Assembly: GCA_038749025.1 (NCBI GenBank)
Contig: JBCDIL010000004.1
Coordinates: 1 to 64,000 of the forward strand
Length of the DNA: 64,000 bases
DNA from: JBCAXA01 sp038749025
Lineage (GTDB): Bacteria > Pseudomonadota > Gammaproteobacteria > Steroidobacterales > Woeseiaceae
Direction: 5' to 3'
The position numbers were made by a program, and so were the translations under genes. Shown one piece after another: positions 50,735 to 59,284 of the stretch; positions within the stretch are counted from its first letter, which is position 1; every line of letters begins with the position of its first letter. The notes below the pieces were generated by a model. The model was not told the DNA's origin and did no database searches. It worked only from the letters and a program-made list of their open reading frames with translations.

Positions 50735-52885
50735 TCAATTGGCTTGCGCGACTGGTTCGAGCAGCGCCGGATTGGCGGCCAGCCGCGGCAAATCCTCTGG
50801 ATCGGCGGTCAGTAACAGCGTCGCGACTTCCGGTGTTGCTGGCTTGGCGAAGTAAAAACCTTGTGCGAGTTCGCAGGCGTGGTCATTGAGGAACATCGCT
50901 TGTTCGGCCGTTTCCACGCCCTCAGCGGTCACCTCCAAATCGAGACTCGCGGCGAGCGCTAGCGTCGCTTTGACAATCGCTGTGTCATCCGCTGTGTCGG
51001 GAATATCGCGCACGAACGTGCGGTCGATCTTGAGACCGTGCAACGGTAGCGTCTTTAAGTACTGCATCGATGAGAATCCCGTACCGAAGTCATCGATACT
51101 GACCCGAACACCCAAATCGCGCAGCCGCTGCACCGTTTCAATGCAGCGATCGGGATCATGCATCAGCGACGACTCGGTGATTTCAAACTCGAGCGTATGC
51201 GGCACGATCGTCGATGCCGCCAAGACCTCTTTGATAAATTCGATCAGCGCCGCGTGTTGACCGAGTTGGCGGACGCTTAAGTTCACCGATAACCCTAAGT
51301 CCGGTAGGTTTAATGTCTGTTGCCAATTTTCGAGCTGCCGGACCGCGTTTTCGATCACCCAGTGGCCGACCTCATTAATTTGGCCGGTTCGCTCAAGCAC
51401 TGGGATAAACTCCATTGGGCTAACCATACCGGCATCACAGCAATTCCAGCGCAGCAAAGCTTCAAGCGCACGAATGCGACCGCTTTCTAGGTCTACCTTC
51501 GGCTGATAGACCAAACTGAATTCGTTCCTATCCAGTGCCTGGCGAAGGTTCTGCTCCATAGCGACGCGCGACATAACTTCGCGATGCAACAACTCGGAGT
51601 AGAAAACGTACTGTGCCCGACCTTCCGCTTTGGCACGGTACATGGCGATGTCTGCCGACTTTAGTAACGTATCGCTTTGTAAGCCTGCTTCCGGGCTAAG
51701 GGCAATGCCGATACTCGGGGTCGTTTGGATATCGTGTCCATTGATGCGATAGGTTTGACTCAATGTCGCTACGATCTTACTGGCCGTCTGCGCAACGCCA
51801 TCGGCACCGGCGCTGCCTATCTCAATAAGCAATGCAAACTCATCGCCACCTAAGCGAGCAACGATATCCGACTGACGCGTACACCGCCGCAACCGATTAC
51901 CGACAGCCTTAAGCAATGCATCGCCTGCGTCGTGGCCTAGCGTATCGTTGATCTCTTTAAACCGGTCCAAGTCGATAATCATCAGTGCAATACGCCGGTC
52001 ATCGCGCGCGACCCGAGCGAGCTCCCGGCGCAGCGACTCTTTAAACAAATACCGATTCGCGAGTCCGGTGAGCCGGTCAAACTTGGCGAGGTAAGTCAGC
52101 TCCTCCTGCGCTCGCTTACGTTCGCTGACATCGATCATCGAACCTTCAATGTGGCTCACAGTCCCCATTTTTGTCAGCACACTCGTCGCAGAAACAAGAA
52201 CGGTAATCTCGCGCCGCGATGGCGTACGCAGCGTTAGTTCGGCATTTCGAATGCTGCCTTGCTCGGTGATACACCGCAGGAATTCGCGCCCGACATCCGT
52301 CGGAATACAAAGGTCTTGCGCGAAGTTTGCGACCAGAGCTTCGCCCTCGCTGCTAAAGCCGATAATGTCGAGCGTCGACGGGTTCGCCGCGAGAAAGTCG
52401 CCGTCCGGTGTCAGCGTGAAAATTCCTGCGATCGAGTTCTCGTAAAGGCGCCGAAACTTTGCGTCAACATGTAACGCACGACGGCGATCTTCCGAACTCA
52501 TGACAGCCCGGCGCACGTTATCGCCGACCCGCTCGATACCGTTGCTCGGAAAGACAATGATGTCGTGGTTTTCTAACGACGCGGACTCGCGCACGGATGC
52601 CGGTGCCCGCGACTCGGCTAGTACCAGCAGCGGGGTTTCAGGCACGCATTGACATAACAACTCAAACGCTTCGGCATCGGCTTCGACGTCCGGATTTACC
52701 ATAATCAAAACAACGTCCGGCGTGAATTCGTCAACCATTGCGATGGCATCATCAAGGTTTCTTACCAACCGCGTCTCTGTCGATGCCAGCTGTTGCTCGA
52801 GACGCTCGCCATCAGAAGGATGGAAGGACTCGGGCGCCAGAATAAGCACGCGGTGGCGTTGGGTTGAATCGATCTTGGCTGACAA
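50735..52885 (-). CDS. Pseudo-receiver-PAS-GGDEF-EAL protein
   Basis: 716 aa, soluble. Residues 1-130 look like a receiver domain without a phosphoacceptor (VVLIMVNPD where VLLDxxMP is expected), so phosphorylation is unlikely. PAS at ~143-265 (FRRLYENSIAGIFTLTPDGDFLAANPSTLDIIGF), GGDEF at ~275-435 with intact RLGGDEFALL, and EAL at ~455-700 with EALLRW, EITES, DDFGTGFSSM, KIDRTFV and AEGVE. Both catalytic sites appear complete. Divergent from the FixJ-like regulator and close to the flagellar genes, which suggests control of motility through c-di-GMP. Confidence 0.94.
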   Translation of the reverse strand: MSAKIDSTQRHRVLILAPESFHPSDGERLEQQLASTETRLVRNLDDAIAMVDEFTPDVVLIMVNPDVEADAEAFELLCQCVPETPLLVLAESRAPASVRESASLENHDIIVFPSNGIERVGDNVRRAVMSSEDRRRALHVDAKFRRLYENSIAGIFTLTPDGDFLAANPSTLDIIGFSSEGEALVANFAQDLCIPTDVGREFLRCITEQGSIRNAELTLRTPSRREITVLVSATSVLTKMGTVSHIEGSMIDVSERKRAQEELTYLAKFDRLTGLANRYLFKESLRRELARVARDDRRIALMIIDLDRFKEINDTLGHDAGDALLKAVGNRLRRCTRQSDIVARLGGDEFALLIEIGSAGADGVAQTASKIVATLSQTYRINGHDIQTTPSIGIALSPEAGLQSDTLLKSADIAMYRAKAEGRAQYVFYSELLHREVMSRVAMEQNLRQALDRNEFSLVYQPKVDLESGRIRALEALLRWNCCDAGMVSPMEFIPVLERTGQINEVGHWVIENAVRQLENWQQTLNLPDLGLSVNLSVRQLGQHAALIEFIKEVLAASTIVPHTLEFEITESSLMHDPDRCIETVQRLRDLGVRVSIDDFGTGFSSMQYLKTLPLHGLKIDRTFVRDIPDTADDTAIVKATLALAASLDLEVTAEGVETAEQAMFLNDHACELAQGFYFAKPATPEVATLLLTADPEDLPRLAANPALLEPVAQAN

Positions 52886-52995
52886 GCGAATACGGCCTGT
52901 TCATCAATACGGTCGCAGACTTTCGGTATCGGCAGAATGGGCCGCTGCTTTAAGCGGTTTGCACAACACCACGGCTATCCGCGACAATCTGGGGA

Positions 52996-53673
52996 ATGCG
53001 CGAGGTGCCGTACACGGACATGCAGACCGACTCAACGTCGGGACCTGCCGACTTTCAAGTGTTCGTTGTCGACGACGACGCGGCCGTTCGGCGTGCTCTC
53101 GATTTGGCACTCAGCCACGACGGCTACAACGTAACGACGTTTGCCTCGTCCGAAGCTTTCTTGGAAGCCTTTGAACCGGATACGTACGGTTGCTTGGTAC
53201 TGGACGTCTGTATGCCGGGTATTGAGGGCTTGGAGCTGCAAGAGCGTTTGAACGGCCTCGACGCGGACTTGCCGATTATTTTCGTTACCGGCAAAGCCAG
53301 CGTCCCACAGTCCGTGCAGGCGATTAAACGCGGTGCCGTCGACTTTCTTGAGAAGCCCTTCCGCCGCCAGGTTTTGGTCGACCGGATCCGTGAAGCGAAA
53401 GACGCCCTCGATTACGCGCGCCAGCGCCAGCGGTTGCGCCGCAAAATCCAGGCCGGCCTAGAATCGTTGACACGCCGCGAGCGGGACGTCTTTAACTTGC
53501 TTGTCGGCGAACGGCCGCGTGTATCCAGTAAGGAAATCGGCGCGGTTCTCGACATCAGCCCCCGCACGGCGGAACAACACCGCTCCAGCGTGCTCGACAA
53601 GTTCGGAGCCGAGTCCGTTGCGATGCTTGGAATCATGCTTGCTAGGGCTGAGTTTAACCTCACCGAACTGTAG
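52996..53673 (+). CDS. FixJ-like response regulator
   Basis: 225 aa (or 217 from ATG 53020). Receiver with VDDD, phosphoacceptor Asp in CLVLDVCMPG, VTGKA and LEKPF, then a LuxR-type HTH (LTRRERDVFNLLVGERPRVSSKEIGAVLDISPRTAEQHRSSVLDKFG). The FixJ/TtrR subgroup usually has an adjacent PAS kinase; here none is present. It is followed by the degenerate GGDEF-like gene in the same direction. Confidence 0.92.
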   Translation: MREVPYTDMQTDSTSGPADFQVFVVDDDAAVRRALDLALSHDGYNVTTFASSEAFLEAFEPDTYGCLVLDVCMPGIEGLELQERLNGLDADLPIIFVTGKASVPQSVQAIKRGAVDFLEKPFRRQVLVDRIREAKDALDYARQRQRLRRKIQAGLESLTRRERDVFNLLVGERPRVSSKEIGAVLDISPRTAEQHRSSVLDKFGAESVAMLGIMLARAEFNLTEL

Positions 53674-53803
53674 CCAAACAGCGACAGTTACTGGCCAGTA
53701 CCTGCCGATAAAGACCCTAATTCGTCAAGTTTCCGAGTGACCGACGATGCAATGCGTATCTTTACGGATATACGCACCCCACGCGCTGCCGCATCCTTGC
53801 GCC

Positions 53804-54331
53804 ATGACATCGAATACGCAACCACAAGCGCCACATGGGGGCGGCACTATGTTGCCGGCGTTTGCAAGTTTCTCTGACAAGATCCGCGACGATTTGGATG
53901 CTCTTCGTCCGGGCCAGCAGCACGCGATGATCGCCGTCATTACAGCGGATGTCGATGCCGATACCGAGGCAAGAGCAGCGCAGTCGGTTGCTTCTGCCTT
54001 GGCGGAATTGCCCGCGAAAGCAATGGCGGGACAGCTGGCATCGAACAAGCTCGGCATTTGGTTACCACGTGCAACGCGCGATGAGGCTTTAACCTACGCA
54101 CGTTTACTGCGTGCGGCGATTAGTCGTGCCGCGTATCGAGTGGAATCAGCGTCGGTACTAGCGCCGCTCGACATCAACGGCGAGCGCTCGTGTGCGGTCG
54201 GCGTTGTCTTCGCTAACCAGAGCAATTGGTCAGCACAGACTTTGATTACGACGGCTGAGATCACGGCGGCTCTGGCCATGAACGCCAATTCCGGCTCAAT
54301 CAAAATCGCGGATCAATTAAAGCGCTCGTAA
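53804..54331 (+). CDS. Small protein with degenerate GGDEF-like domain
   Basis: 175 aa from ATG 53804; other in-frame ATGs at 53747 and 53849. The pattern of a nucleotide-cyclase-like fold is visible (HAMIAVITADVDADTEARAAQSVASALAEL, then GQLASNKLGIWLP, then ARLLRAAISRAAYRV), with ASNKLG where RxGGDEF would sit. Catalysis is therefore not expected. I infer a c-di-GMP or protein-interaction role from its place between a FixJ regulator and fleQ. The assignment is tentative. Confidence 0.6.
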   Translation: MTSNTQPQAPHGGGTMLPAFASFSDKIRDDLDALRPGQQHAMIAVITADVDADTEARAAQSVASALAELPAKAMAGQLASNKLGIWLPRATRDEALTYARLLRAAISRAAYRVESASVLAPLDINGERSCAVGVVFANQSNWSAQTLITTAEITAALAMNANSGSIKIADQLKRS

Positions 54332-54342
54332 GCGCTGACCCG

Positions 54343-55512
54343 TTACAGCTTCGACGGAAGATCGGGATCGGTTGACGTTGCGGCGTCTTCGCCGGCCGCT
54401 TCCGGTTGTGCTGGAATGTCGTAGCGGCGCATCTTTTCGACGAGCGTCGTCCGTCCAACGCGCAGTAACTCGGCGGCACGCGCCACCACACCATTACTCT
54501 GCGTTAGCGCTGTCCGGATCAGGCTGATCTCGATCCCCGCCAGATGTTGCTTCAACGAGGTATCAACCAATTGTATCGACGGTTGCTCGCCCGGCAAGGC
54601 GGTCTCGCCGACTGGCCGAATGGGTGGCGGCAGATCGTTGGCAGAAACCGTGCCGTGCGTCTTCAACACGGACAGACGCTCGATCACATTAACCAGCTCG
54701 CGAACATTGCCCGGCCAGTCGTAGTCGGTTAGCCGGCGCATCGCGTCCGCGGTTAATGAGATCGATACGCGGTGCTCGTCTCGCAACCGCGATAGGAATT
54801 CATCGACCAAACGCTCAATGTCGTCTTTACGATCTCGCAGCGGTGGAACTTCCAACGGAATAACGTTAAGCCGGTAAAACAAGTCCTCACGAAATTCTTC
54901 GCGATCTATTAACTGATGTAGGTCACGGTGCGTAGCCGCCAGAACGCGAACATCGACTGGAATTGGCGTCGTTCCACCGACTCGCTCGATGCATCGCTCT
55001 TGCAGAACACGCAGCAGCTTTACCTGCATACTGGCCGGCATGTCGCCGATCTCATCGAGCAGTATCGTACCGCCATCCGCACGCTCAAACTCGCCGATTC
55101 GTCGGCCGGCGGCATCGGTAAACGCACCGCGCTCGTGCCCAAATAACTCAGATTCCAGCAACTTGTCGGGTATCGCTCCACAATTCACAGCCACGAATTC
55201 ACCGCGCCGACCCGACTGACGATGTATCTCTCTAGCAACGACTTCTTTGCCGGTGCCGGACTCACCGCGAATCATAACGTTCGCGTTTGACGGCGCGACT
55301 TTTTCAATAGCGCGGCGAATCGCTTGCATCGATGGTGATTGACCAACGAGCCTTGCGCTGGCTCGGTCAATTCGATTTTGGCGCCGATGGCTGGAATGCT
55401 GTGCCCAAATCTCATCGAGAACATCACCCAGCTCATCGATTTGTAGCGGCTGCTTAAGTCGGTAGATCTTCGCCCATGGATGAGCGGTAGTCGCTTCAGT
55501 CACCATCATCAC
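54343..55512 (-). CDS. fleQ: FleQ-like sigma-54 activator, AAA+ and Fis part of a split gene
   Basis: 389 aa from GTG 55512, or a few codons later. The first ~40 residues (HPWAKIYRLKQPLQIDELGDVLDEIWAQ) are the end of a FleQ-type N-terminal domain, whose beginning is in the other frame upstream. AAA+ domain: GESGTGKE, GAFTDA (canonical GAFTGA has Gly at position 5), GGTILLDEIGDM, WPGNVREL. Fis-type HTH at ~335-375 (AAELLRVGRTTLVEKMRRYDI). Compared with P. aeruginosa FleQ the LFRS c-di-GMP motif is replaced by ASAR. It should control flagellar genes together with sigma-54 if functional. Confidence 0.85.
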   Translation of the reverse strand: MMMVTEATTAHPWAKIYRLKQPLQIDELGDVLDEIWAQHSSHRRQNRIDRASARLVGQSPSMQAIRRAIEKVAPSNANVMIRGESGTGKEVVAREIHRQSGRRGEFVAVNCGAIPDKLLESELFGHERGAFTDAAGRRIGEFERADGGTILLDEIGDMPASMQVKLLRVLQERCIERVGGTTPIPVDVRVLAATHRDLHQLIDREEFREDLFYRLNVIPLEVPPLRDRKDDIERLVDEFLSRLRDEHRVSISLTADAMRRLTDYDWPGNVRELVNVIERLSVLKTHGTVSANDLPPPIRPVGETALPGEQPSIQLVDTSLKQHLAGIEISLIRTALTQSNGVVARAAELLRVGRTTLVEKMRRYDIPAQPEAAGEDAATSTDPDLPSKL

Positions 55513-55774
55513 TCAACATTACAATCGGTATGTTTGGATCGATCTCGCCCAACTCCGAAACGATCGTATCGGCATGCGATTCACTGATCGTTTCGGTCAG
55601 GAAAATCGCAGCGGGACGCTGCGCACCGAGTGAAACGCGCCACTCGCTCGGATTCGTTACTCGAACCTCCGGCGCATCCATAAACTCGATCATCTCCTTG
55701 AGCGCAGACGCTCGGTCAGTGCGCTCGTCGATAACGAGAATTACGCGATCAGCAGTCGACAAGGTTTCGCCCAA
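55496..55774 (-). CDS. fleQ: FleQ N-terminal receiver-like fragment, upstream part of the split gene
   Basis: 92 aa from TTG 55774. RVILVIDERTDRASALKEMIEFMDAPEVRVTNPSEWR and the end IDPNIPIVMLSDDG match the first ~88 residues of FleQ, including the missing phosphoacceptor typical of that domain. The frame stops (TGA) inside GTGATGATGGTGACTGA, 17 nt after the downstream part has already opened in the +1 frame. Either one base is missing or extra (mutation or sequencing error), a ribosomal frameshift joins the two, or two coupled polypeptides are made. Confidence 0.75.
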   Translation of the reverse strand: MGETLSTADRVILVIDERTDRASALKEMIEFMDAPEVRVTNPSEWRVSLGAQRPAAIFLTETISESHADTIVSELGEIDPNIPIVMLSDDGD

Positions 55775-56110
55775 CCAACGTTGGCTCGATCACGTATGGC
55801 CCTTTCGCGTTAGCGGGGCCGGCCAATCGATCAGGGGCCAAAAATTCAAGCTCCGAGGCACTCAGGTTACAGCCGGTCATCCTGTCCGTCCGCCGAGTAG
55901 CAAACTTTCGTTTGCGTTGCTGACAACGTCTGGTTTCGGCCAAACGTCTGTATAGGCTACGAATATAGACAGACACTTAGGTTTTCTCAACTACGGCGGA
56001 TGCTTGCCCACCCGCTCTAAAGCCTTACCCGGTTAGGCCGATACACGAGGCAGGGTCGCAGTCGCATGAAGTGGTCTGCGCCGTTCAAGAGCGAAATAGA
56101 GGAGCAAGCG
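55775..56110. other. Divergent control region between fleQ and pomA
   Basis: 336 bp without a credible gene. It holds the sigma-28 promoter at 56018-56044, two direct AACGTCTG repeats (55925-55932 and 55943-55950) and an imperfect palindrome around 55947-55975 ending TATAGACAGAC, possibly regulatory for fleQ. Confidence 0.6.
56018..56044 (+). promoter_or_regulatory. Sigma-28 (FliA) promoter of the stator operon
   Basis: TAAA (56018-56021), 15 bp, GCCGATAC (56037-56044); consensus is TAAA-N15-GCCGATAA, so only the last base differs. It lies 66 bp upstream of the pomA start, and fliA itself is encoded 3.6 kb away. Confidence 0.88.
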
Positions 56111-56875
56111 TTGGATCTCGCCACGCTAATCGGCTTAATTGGCGCTTGCGCTACCGTCGCTGCGGCAATCTTGCTGGGCGGATCGCCCGGTGCGTTCATC
56201 GACGTTAAGTCGTTGCTGATCGTCTTCGTCGGAACAATTCTCGTGACGATGATGAAGTTCAGCCTCGGACAGTTCGCGAGCGCAACGAAAATCGCCGTAA
56301 AAGCGTTTGTCTACAAGCTTCCCAGCCCTAACGAGCTAATAGAAACGGCAGTAGACCTAGCGAAAACCGCGCGTCAAGGCGGATTGCTGGCGCTCGAGGA
56401 AGCCGAGGTCCCCGACCCATTCATGAAAACCGGTATCGGTTTGCTGGTTGACGGCCATCCGCCAGAGGTGGTGCGCACGATGCTGACGAAAGACAAATTG
56501 CAAACGCTCGAGCGCCACTCCAATGGACAAAGCATCTTCAAAGCGATTGGCGACGTCGGTCCGGCGATGGGCATGATCGGGACACTGATTGGTCTGGTGC
56601 AGATGCTATCCGCCATGGACGATCCAAAAATGATTGGCCCTGCGATGGCGGTCGCGCTGCTAACGACGCTGTACGGCGCGATGTTGGCCAATATGGTCGC
56701 CCTGCCCGTCGCCGATAAATTGGCGTTACGTAGCAAGGAAGAAAGTCTTCGTAAATCACTGATAATAGACGCTTTATTAGCCATTCAGGAAGGCCAGAAT
56801 CCGCGTATCATTGAGAGCCTGCTCGAAGCTTACCTGCCACCGGCTGCCCGAAGCAGCACGGATGAAGACACATGA
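56111..56875 (+). CDS. pomA: Flagellar stator protein PomA/MotA
   Basis: 254 aa from TTG 56111, with GAGGAG 6-7 bp upstream; this gives the exact PomA N-terminus (LDLATLIGLIG) and length (~253). An ATG at 56066 would add 15 residues not found in the family. Four membrane helices; conserved MKFSLGQF, AVDLAKTARQGGLLALEE, GDVGPAMGMIGTLIGLVQML and GPAMAVALLTTLYGAMLANM. With PomB it forms the ion channel that drives the motor; similarity to Vibrio PomA suggests sodium, not proven. The stop overlaps pomB (ATGA). Confidence 0.96.
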   Translation: MDLATLIGLIGACATVAAAILLGGSPGAFIDVKSLLIVFVGTILVTMMKFSLGQFASATKIAVKAFVYKLPSPNELIETAVDLAKTARQGGLLALEEAEVPDPFMKTGIGLLVDGHPPEVVRTMLTKDKLQTLERHSNGQSIFKAIGDVGPAMGMIGTLIGLVQMLSAMDDPKMIGPAMAVALLTTLYGAMLANMVALPVADKLALRSKEESLRKSLIIDALLAIQEGQNPRIIESLLEAYLPPAARSSTDEDT

Positions 56876-57786
56876 GCGAAGCCATCGAAGACGCACCCGG
56901 TGGCGATGACGAAGGCGGTGGCGTACCCGCCTGGGTAATGACGTTTGCCGATCTGATGACGTTGCTGATGTGCTTCTTCGTCTTGTTGCTCGCGTTCTCG
57001 GAAATGGACGTGTTGAAATTCAAACAGCTGTCAGGATCGGTCCGCGAGGCCTTTGGCGTACAAGCACAAATCGAAGCGAAAACCATACCGAAAGGTACCA
57101 GCATCATCGCTCAAGAATTCTCTCCCGGTATCCCGGAACCTACCCCGTTGGTGGTTGTGCAACAGCACACAACCGATACGCAAGAGAATTCGCTGGACTT
57201 CGAGGCGGATGACGAAATTGAGACGAACGAGCGGCGTAAAGAGCGCGAGAGCACGCCCGAGCAGATAGCCGAGAACCTGAAAGCAAAGCTCGGCCAGGAA
57301 ATTGCCGAGAACAAAGTCGACGTTCGCGTTGAAGGGCGCCGCGTGGTGATTGAACTACGTGAAAAGGCCACATTCGCAAGCGGTGCTGCGCAAATGGCAC
57401 CCGAGTTCGTACCGGTACTCGGCAAAATCGCCGAGATTTTGGATACCACGCCTGGCTCGATAAACGTTTCCGGCCACTCGGATAACGTCCCCATCCGCAG
57501 CAATCGCTTCCGCTCGAATTGGGACTTATCGTCGGCGCGAGCGGTCACCGTTCTTGATTCGCTGCTCCGGCAGGCCGACTTGTCGCCCGCCCGATTCACG
57601 GCATCGGGCCATGCCGACACACGACCGCTGCTACCTAATACATCGCCATCCAACCGGGCGCGCAATCGCCGGGTCGAAATTAGCATCGTGCAACGTCCCG
57701 ACGCGGACCCGCAGGTCATCGACCCGCTGCTGTTGGGCTCCCCACTTGTTGAAGAGCTGCCGGAGGGAGCGGCAGGTGTGCCATGA
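56872..57786 (+). CDS. pomB: Flagellar stator protein PomB/MotB
   Basis: 304 aa. One membrane helix with the ion-binding Asp27 in WVMTFADLMTLLMCFFVLLLAF, then a plug and charged linker (~60-150) and a C-terminal OmpA-like peptidoglycan-binding domain (VSGHSDNVPIRSNRFRSNWDLSSARA, GHADTRPL, NRARNRRVEI). It anchors the stator to the cell wall. Overlaps pomA and the PilZ gene by 4 nt each, so the three are translated together. Confidence 0.96.
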   Translation: MSEAIEDAPGGDDEGGGVPAWVMTFADLMTLLMCFFVLLLAFSEMDVLKFKQLSGSVREAFGVQAQIEAKTIPKGTSIIAQEFSPGIPEPTPLVVVQQHTTDTQENSLDFEADDEIETNERRKERESTPEQIAENLKAKLGQEIAENKVDVRVEGRRVVIELREKATFASGAAQMAPEFVPVLGKIAEILDTTPGSINVSGHSDNVPIRSNRFRSNWDLSSARAVTVLDSLLRQADLSPARFTASGHADTRPLLPNTSPSNRARNRRVEISIVQRPDADPQVIDPLLLGSPLVEELPEGAAGVP

Positions 57787-58418
57787 CTGACTCTAATAAA
57801 CGTGCGGCATTTCGCGTCGCAGAAGCCATTCGTTTGTCGTTCCAACGGGTCGATGAGGATGACTGGATGGACCGTCTCGGTCTACTCGCTGTTACCGCGG
57901 CGTCGGTTCACAATGCAAAATCCGCCGTGTCCGATGTCAGTCTTGAAATTCAGCGAAATCTGATCGCGGCTCACCGCGTCTCTGAGACTTTGGCGACCGG
58001 GCTTGAGCTCATTAATCGCAAAGTCGACATCCTCGTCGACCAAGTCGTCGCGCTACAAGAGCAGCAAGGTGAATTCACCGAGGTGCCTATTCGCAGTTGT
58101 GAGATCAGCGCCAACGGGATTCGCTTCTCAACCGGCCAAGCGTTCGATAAGAGCGACAAATTGCATTTGAAGGTTTTGCTCGTCTCTGACGCCTTCTATT
58201 TCGAGGCACTCGGCGAAGTTGTGCGCTTAGAGGCCGACCCAGACGACACGGACCGTCGCCTTGCGGCAGTGCGCTTTCGCGGTATTCGTGAAGCGGATAA
58301 AGATCGGCTGATTAAGCACCTGTTGGGACGCCAGTCCGAAACGATTCGCGCCAAGCGGTTACAGTTAGAGGAAGTCGCGGAAGCGACGGCCGACGCGGAT
58401 TTCGACGACGATATCTGA
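57783..58418 (+). CDS. PilZ-domain protein co-transcribed with the stator genes
   Basis: 211 aa. PilZ elements: KRAAFRV near the N-terminus (possible RxxxR equivalent is imperfect), and CEISANGIRFSTG (D/NxSxxG type) at ~100-112 with the following strands. A helical insert (~30-90) containing a coiled-coil-like VSLEIQRNLIAAHRVSETL separates the two. Overlap with pomB suggests a c-di-GMP brake acting on the stator, as YcgR-like proteins do. Confidence 0.82.
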   Translation: MTDSNKRAAFRVAEAIRLSFQRVDEDDWMDRLGLLAVTAASVHNAKSAVSDVSLEIQRNLIAAHRVSETLATGLELINRKVDILVDQVVALQEQQGEFTEVPIRSCEISANGIRFSTGQAFDKSDKLHLKVLLVSDAFYFEALGEVVRLEADPDDTDRRLAAVRFRGIREADKDRLIKHLLGRQSETIRAKRLQLEEVAEATADADFDDDI

Positions 58419-58453
58419 ACGTCATTGGCGCGCAAAGCGTGCGCTACCGTCCA

Positions 58454-59272
58454 TCAGGCAGCGATAGCGAACGACTCCATCTTCGCCGTAAAGCGCTCTA
58501 GAACACGCTCCAATTTGGTCTCGTCGATACCCAGCCGGCGCAATGGGATGGTGTCCGCAAATGCTAGCTCGTCTTCCGCTAGCGCCGCCTCACCCACCAA
58601 AATGACATCAGCGATCGTCGGCTCGTCCGTACTCGTCCCGGGTTCATCCGACGGGTTCATCGCTTGGACGATCTGCGCCGGAAACTCCCAGGACGCAACA
58701 ATGCTCTCTGAGATCGCCGCGCTCCATTCGCCTATCAATTCGTTGCGCGTATCCACGTTGCCGATCAACTCCGGGAAACGTGTCTGCTGAGTAAGAATGT
58801 ACAAAATACCAATACGGGTCAGGAGACCGGCCAAATAGGCCGATTCGGTGTCGATCTTGCGGTTCTCACTAGCGATAGACTCCGCCATCGCCGCCGATCG
58901 CAGTGACAAATTCCAAATCTCACCCAACTCATCGCGGAGTCCGGCTAACTCTTTTGAGAAGTGCAATTGCTCGACGGCGTAGGTAATCGCAACGCTGCGC
59001 AGCTTTATGAAACCGATTCGGCCGATCGCTGCTGTCAGGCTCACGATCTTTACGCCAGTAGGGTTAAAAAAAGCGGAGTTCGCATACAGTAAAATACGCG
59101 AGGCAAGAGCTGCCTCGGTACTGACGATTTTCGCCAGTCGGTCGCCGTCGCAGTCTGGATCCTCCAGTTCTTGACGGATCCGAATCACGACTTCCGGGAA
59201 TGACGGTAAGGTCACTTCGCCACGATTTAAGTCCATCGCTAGCTGTTGAACGAATTCGTATTTCTGGTTCAT
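58454..59272 (-). CDS. HDOD-domain protein
   Basis: 272 aa, a single HDOD domain covering ~10-215 (LPSFPEVVIRIRQELEDPDCDGDRLAKIVSTEAALASRILLYANSAFF, AIGRIGFIKLRSVAITYA). HDOD proteins are related to HD-GYP enzymes but lack catalysis and act in signalling scaffolds, often in motility and c-di-GMP networks. Last gene of the flagellar regulatory operon, 12 bp after DUF2802. Confidence 0.92.
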   Translation of the reverse strand: MNQKYEFVQQLAMDLNRGEVTLPSFPEVVIRIRQELEDPDCDGDRLAKIVSTEAALASRILLYANSAFFNPTGVKIVSLTAAIGRIGFIKLRSVAITYAVEQLHFSKELAGLRDELGEIWNLSLRSAAMAESIASENRKIDTESAYLAGLLTRIGILYILTQQTRFPELIGNVDTRNELIGEWSAAISESIVASWEFPAQIVQAMNPSDEPGTSTDEPTIADVILVGEAALAEDELAFADTIPLRRLGIDETKLERVLERFTAKMESFAIAA

Positions 59273-59284
59273 AGAGGCCTCCGG

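Noticed and set aside
53704..53711. GCCGATAA, a perfect sigma-28 -10 element upstream of the degenerate GGDEF-like gene
   Set aside because: The expected -35 TAAA is absent at 15 or 16 bp upstream (sequence there is CAGT), so it is probably chance; kept only as a weak candidate.
55925..55975. Direct AACGTCTG repeats and an imperfect palindrome near fleQ
   Set aside because: Too imperfect to call an operator; mentioned only in the control-region entry.
55749..55976. 75-codon open frame upstream of fleQ
   Set aside because: Arg-rich with no ribosome-binding site, overlapping the fleQ start; judged a chance frame.
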